A stretch of 64,000 nt of DNA from Pseudomonas mosselii (GTDB lineage Bacteria > Pseudomonadota > Gammaproteobacteria > Pseudomonadales > Pseudomonadaceae). Made by a program: the position numbers and the translations under genes. This document shows, in pieces, positions 61,082 through 64,000 of the stretch. The first letter of the stretch is position 1; every line of letters begins with the position of its first letter. Location of the stretch: positions 1,891,501 through 1,955,500 of the forward strand of contig NZ_CP081966.1 in NCBI RefSeq assembly GCF_019823065.1, written 5' to 3'. The notes beneath the pieces are model-generated. The model was given only the letters and a program-made list of their open reading frames with translations. It had not been told where the DNA came from and searched no databases.

Positions 61082-63736
61082 ATGAGTGACTCCGCCCGCG
61101 CCGACGCGCTGTTGGCGGGCCTGCCCCGGGAAGGTCGGGGCAGGCTCAAGGTATTTCTCGGCGCCGCGCCCGGGGTCGGCAAGACCTTTGCCATGCTGCA
61201 GGCCGCCCACGCCCAGCAACGCCACGGCGTGCGCGTGGTGGCCGGGGTGGTCGAGACCCACGGCCGCGCCGAGACCGAGGCCCTGCTCGGGGGCCTGACC
61301 CAGCAACCGCTGCTGCGCAGCGAGTACCGTGGCGTGATGCTCGAGGAAATGGACCTCGACGGCCTGCTCAAGGCCGCGCCCCCCTTGGTGCTGGTCGACG
61401 AACTGGCCCACACCAACGCCCCCGGCAGCCGCCACGCCAAGCGCTGGCAGGACGTGCAGGAACTGCTCGCCGCCGGCATCGACGTGTACACCACGGTCAA
61501 CGTCCAGCACCTGGAAAGCCTCAACGACAAGGTCCGCGACATCACCGGCGTGCAGGTGCGCGAGACCCTGCCCGACTGGGTGCTGCAGGAGGCCTTCGAA
61601 CTGGTATTGATCGACTTGCCGCCGCGCGAGCTGCTCGAGCGTCTGCGCGAGGGCAAGGTCTACGTCCCCGAGCAGGCGCGGGCAGCCATCGAGGCCTATT
61701 TCTCCCAGACCAACCTCACCGCCCTGCGCGAGCTGGCCATGCAGACCGCCGCCGCCCAGGTCGATGCGGACCTGGCCAGCGGCTACCGCCAGCGTGGCCA
61801 GGAAGCACCGGCCCTGCGCGGTCGCCTGCTGGTGGGCATTGACGGCGACGACCAGGCCGAGCGCCTGGTGCGTCATGCCTGTCGCGTGGCCCAGCGTCGC
61901 CATCTGCCGTGGAGCGTGGTCCATGTCGACAATGGCCGACTGCGTGACGAGACCGCCCGCCATCGCTTGCAGGCCGCCCAGCAACTGGCCGAGCGCCTGG
62001 GCGGTGAAGTGGTGCTGCTGCGGGCCGGCGAGGTGGCCCGCACGCTGATCCAGCACGCCGACGAGCGCCGCGCCAGCCTGGTGCTGGTGGGCCAGTCCCG
62101 CGATCTGCTGCGTCGGCGCTTCTTCGGCGCCGGTGTCGCCGCGCGCCTGTTGCGCGAGAGCCACGGCCTGGAGATCAACGTGCTCGACCGCGACACCCAG
62201 CCGCAACCGGCGCGTGCGGCGGTCAAACGCGTGTGGGTATGGCGCCACTACCTGCTGGCGCTGTTCGCCACGATGCTGGCCACCGGCCTGGCCTGGGCCG
62301 TGTCGAGCCTGCTGGCGCTGCCCAACATCTCCCTGGTGTTCCTCGCCGCCGTGCTGTTGGTGGCGGTGCGCAGCAGCCTGGGTCCGGCGTTGGCCTGCGC
62401 GGCGTTGTCGTTCCTGACCTACGACTTCCTGTTCATCCCGCCGAACTTCTCCTTCGCCATCCAGCGTGAGGAGGACGTGCTGACCCTGGTGTTCTTCCTG
62501 CTGATGGCCGCGCTCACCGGCAACCTGGCCGCTCGCCAGCGTCGCCAACTGCAGGCCTTGCGCGAGACCCAGGCGCAGACCAACCAGTTGCTCGACCTGT
62601 CGCGCCGCCTGACCGTGGCCACCGACCGCCAGGCCGTGTTCAGCGCCGCCGGCCAGCATATGGACGGCTGGCAGGACGTGCAGGTGTGCCTGCTTGAACG
62701 CAGCGCCGATGGCTTGTTGCAGGTCGCCAGTGGCGGCAACCATGCCTTCACCGACAACGAACGCGCCGCCGCCGAGTGGGCCTGGCAGCATGGCCAGGCT
62801 GCAGGCTTTGGCAGCGACACCTTGCCTCACGGGCGTTGGTGGTGGTGGCCGTTGGCCGTGGAAGAGCAACCCTTGGCGCTGCTCGGCATTCGCCCCCGCG
62901 ATGGCGAGCCGCTGAGCGCCCAGCGCCGCCGCCTGCTGAAGGCCCTGGCGCAACCCCTGGCCCAGGCCCTGGCCCGCGCACGCCTTGGCGAGCAACTGGA
63001 AGCCGCGCGCCTGCACGGTGAAACCGAGCAACTGCGCAGCGCCTTGCTCGCCTCGGTCTCCCACGACCTGCGCACCCCGCTGACGTCCATGCGCGGCAGC
63101 ATCGACAGCCTGCTGGCCCTGGGCGACGCGATTCCCCCGGATGACCGCCGCGAACTGCTCGAAGGCACCCGCAACGAAGCCGAGCGCCTGGACCGCTACA
63201 TCCAGAACCTGCTGGACATGACCCGCCTGGGCCACGGTACCCTCAAGCTGGCCCGCGACTGGGTGGCTCCGGCCGACATCGTCGGCAGTGCCCTCAATCG
63301 CCTGCGCGTGGTGCTGGCGCCCTTGCGCGTGCACACCGAAGTACCGCCCGAGCTGCCGCTGTTGTTCGTGCATGCGGCGCTGATCGAGCAGGCGCTGATC
63401 AACGTGCTGGAGAACGCCGCCCGTTTTTCCCCGCCGCAGGGCCGCCTGGCGCTGCAGGTTTCGGTGCGTGACGAGCAGCTGTGCTTCGCGGTGGCCGACG
63501 AAGGTCCCGGCATCCCCCAGGACGAGCGTGAAAAGATCTTCGACATGTTCTACACCGCCGCCCGTGGCGACCGCGGCGGGCAGGGTACCGGCCTGGGCCT
63601 GGCGATCTGCCAGGGCATGATCGGCGCCCATGGTGGCCGCATCCTGGTCGATGATGGCATCGATGGCCACGGCACCTGCATCACTCTATGCTTGCCGCTG
63701 CCGACCCAACCCGATACTGAAAGTGAAGCCCCATGA
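61082..63736 (+). CDS. kdpD: Sensor histidine kinase KdpD
   Basis: KdpD senses potassium limitation and turgor and phosphorylates KdpE. The 884-residue product has the KdpD N-domain with Walker-type KVFLGAAPGVGKTFAMLQAA, a universal-stress-like domain (about 240-375), four closely spaced membrane helices (about 390-490, DUF4118 region), a GAF-like region, HisKA with His661 in SVSHDLRTPLTSM, and an HATPase with DEGPGIP and GQGTGLGLAICQGM. The ribosome site AAGGA supports ATG 61082. The stop overlaps the kdpE start by four bases. Length matches E. coli KdpD (894). Confidence 0.97.
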   Translation: MSDSARADALLAGLPREGRGRLKVFLGAAPGVGKTFAMLQAAHAQQRHGVRVVAGVVETHGRAETEALLGGLTQQPLLRSEYRGVMLEEMDLDGLLKAAPPLVLVDELAHTNAPGSRHAKRWQDVQELLAAGIDVYTTVNVQHLESLNDKVRDITGVQVRETLPDWVLQEAFELVLIDLPPRELLERLREGKVYVPEQARAAIEAYFSQTNLTALRELAMQTAAAQVDADLASGYRQRGQEAPALRGRLLVGIDGDDQAERLVRHACRVAQRRHLPWSVVHVDNGRLRDETARHRLQAAQQLAERLGGEVVLLRAGEVARTLIQHADERRASLVLVGQSRDLLRRRFFGAGVAARLLRESHGLEINVLDRDTQPQPARAAVKRVWVWRHYLLALFATMLATGLAWAVSSLLALPNISLVFLAAVLLVAVRSSLGPALACAALSFLTYDFLFIPPNFSFAIQREEDVLTLVFFLLMAALTGNLAARQRRQLQALRETQAQTNQLLDLSRRLTVATDRQAVFSAAGQHMDGWQDVQVCLLERSADGLLQVASGGNHAFTDNERAAAEWAWQHGQAAGFGSDTLPHGRWWWWPLAVEEQPLALLGIRPRDGEPLSAQRRRLLKALAQPLAQALARARLGEQLEAARLHGETEQLRSALLASVSHDLRTPLTSMRGSIDSLLALGDAIPPDDRRELLEGTRNEAERLDRYIQNLLDMTRLGHGTLKLARDWVAPADIVGSALNRLRVVLAPLRVHTEVPPELPLLFVHAALIEQALINVLENAARFSPPQGRLALQVSVRDEQLCFAVADEGPGIPQDEREKIFDMFYTAARGDRGGQGTGLGLAICQGMIGAHGGRILVDDGIDGHGTCITLCLPLPTQPDTESEAP

Positions 63737-64000
63737 GCCAAGCCGCCACTCTGCTGGTCATCGACGACGAGCCACAGATCCGCAAGTTCCTGCGCATCAG
63801 CCTGGCGTCCCAGGGCTACAAGGTGCTCGAGGCCGCCACCGGCGGCGAGGGCCTGGCCCAGGCCGCGCTGAACAAGCCCGACCTGGTGGTGCTCGACCTG
63901 GGCCTGCCGGACATGGACGGCCAGCAGGTGCTGCGCGAGCTGCGCGAGTGGAGCGCGGTACCAGTGATGGTGCTGTCGGTGCGCGCTAGCGAAGTGCAGA
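63733..64000 (+). CDS. kdpE: Response regulator KdpE, N-terminal part (runs off the window)
   Basis: The gene starts with ATG 63733 overlapping the kdpD stop (ATGA) and is still open at 64000. The 89 visible codons are a receiver domain: LLVIDDEPQIRKFLRISLAS with the acidic pair, and LVVLDLGLPDMDGQQVL with the phosphorylated Asp. An OmpR-type DNA-binding domain is expected beyond the window. It should activate kdpFABC through the site proposed at 56386. Confidence 0.94.
   Translation, partial: MSQAATLLVIDDEPQIRKFLRISLASQGYKVLEAATGGEGLAQAALNKPDLVVLDLGLPDMDGQQVLRELREWSAVPVMVLSVRASEVQ

Overview
The window is core chromosome of a high-GC gammaproteobacterium, almost certainly Pseudomonas and most likely the P. 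putida group. The evidence is gene order (fimV-truA-trpF-accD-folC-cvpA-purF-metZ; gltA/sdhCDAB-sucAB-lpd-sucCD; fabB-fabA-hybrid kinase-gpsA; kdpFABCDE), strongly GC-biased codon use, and several copies of the palindromic GTAGGAGCGGCCTTGTG-type and GCGGGCTTGCCCCGCG-type REP elements typical of P. putida relatives. There is no prophage, insertion sequence, CRISPR array or integrase.

Layout. 1-9477: end of fimV, then truA, trpF, accD, folC, a SPOR protein, cvpA, purF, metZ and a coupled short-chain dehydrogenase, all on the + strand. 9668-10412: a stable-RNA unit with a near-consensus promoter, tRNA-Val(TAC), three tandem tRNA-Asp(GTC) copies and terminators. 10544-19383: a mixed, less conserved stretch with a DUF2242 lipoprotein, a 28-residue micro-ORF, an AraC regulator coupled to a nitrilase-fold protein that lacks its catalytic Cys and Lys, fadH, a hexanucleotide microsatellite in front of a MocR-type regulator, a Lys/Pro-rich exported protein, a YkgJ protein and a START-domain protein. 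19467-32451: a central-metabolism block with gltA divergent from sdhCDAB-sucAB-lpd-sucCD, covering citrate synthase and the 2-oxoglutarate to fumarate arm of the TCA cycle. 32904-43156: brnQ, a DUF599 membrane protein, a small lipoprotein, two coupled hotdog thioesterases, htpG, a dienelactone hydrolase, pirin, an amidohydrolase and a chemoreceptor. 43226-44973: fabB and fabA. 45180-50139: a translationally coupled operon of TonB-dependent receptor, periplasmic substrate-binding-like protein and hybrid histidine kinase. 50331-56320: gpsA, DUF4389, sixA, a small unknown, two alpha/beta hydrolases, DUF4892 and a PerM/AI-2E-family protein. 56497-64000: kdpFABC, kdpD and the start of kdpE.

Regulatory DNA readable by eye includes sigma-70 promoters for gltA, sdhC and the tRNA unit; a sigma-32 promoter for htpG lying across the stop codon of the preceding gene; a KdpE-like box before kdpF; two sites resembling the PsrA fatty-acid-regulator motif (before fadH and before the YkgJ/START pair); and factor-independent terminators at many convergent or operon ends.

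Nearly everything here is ordinary core genome. The most interesting items are the receptor/binding-protein/hybrid-kinase operon beside fabA, the probable nitrilase-fold pseudoenzyme, the PsrA-like palindrome before a lipid-binding-domain gene, and the (CGGCAA)10 microsatellite. No wholly new system is evident.
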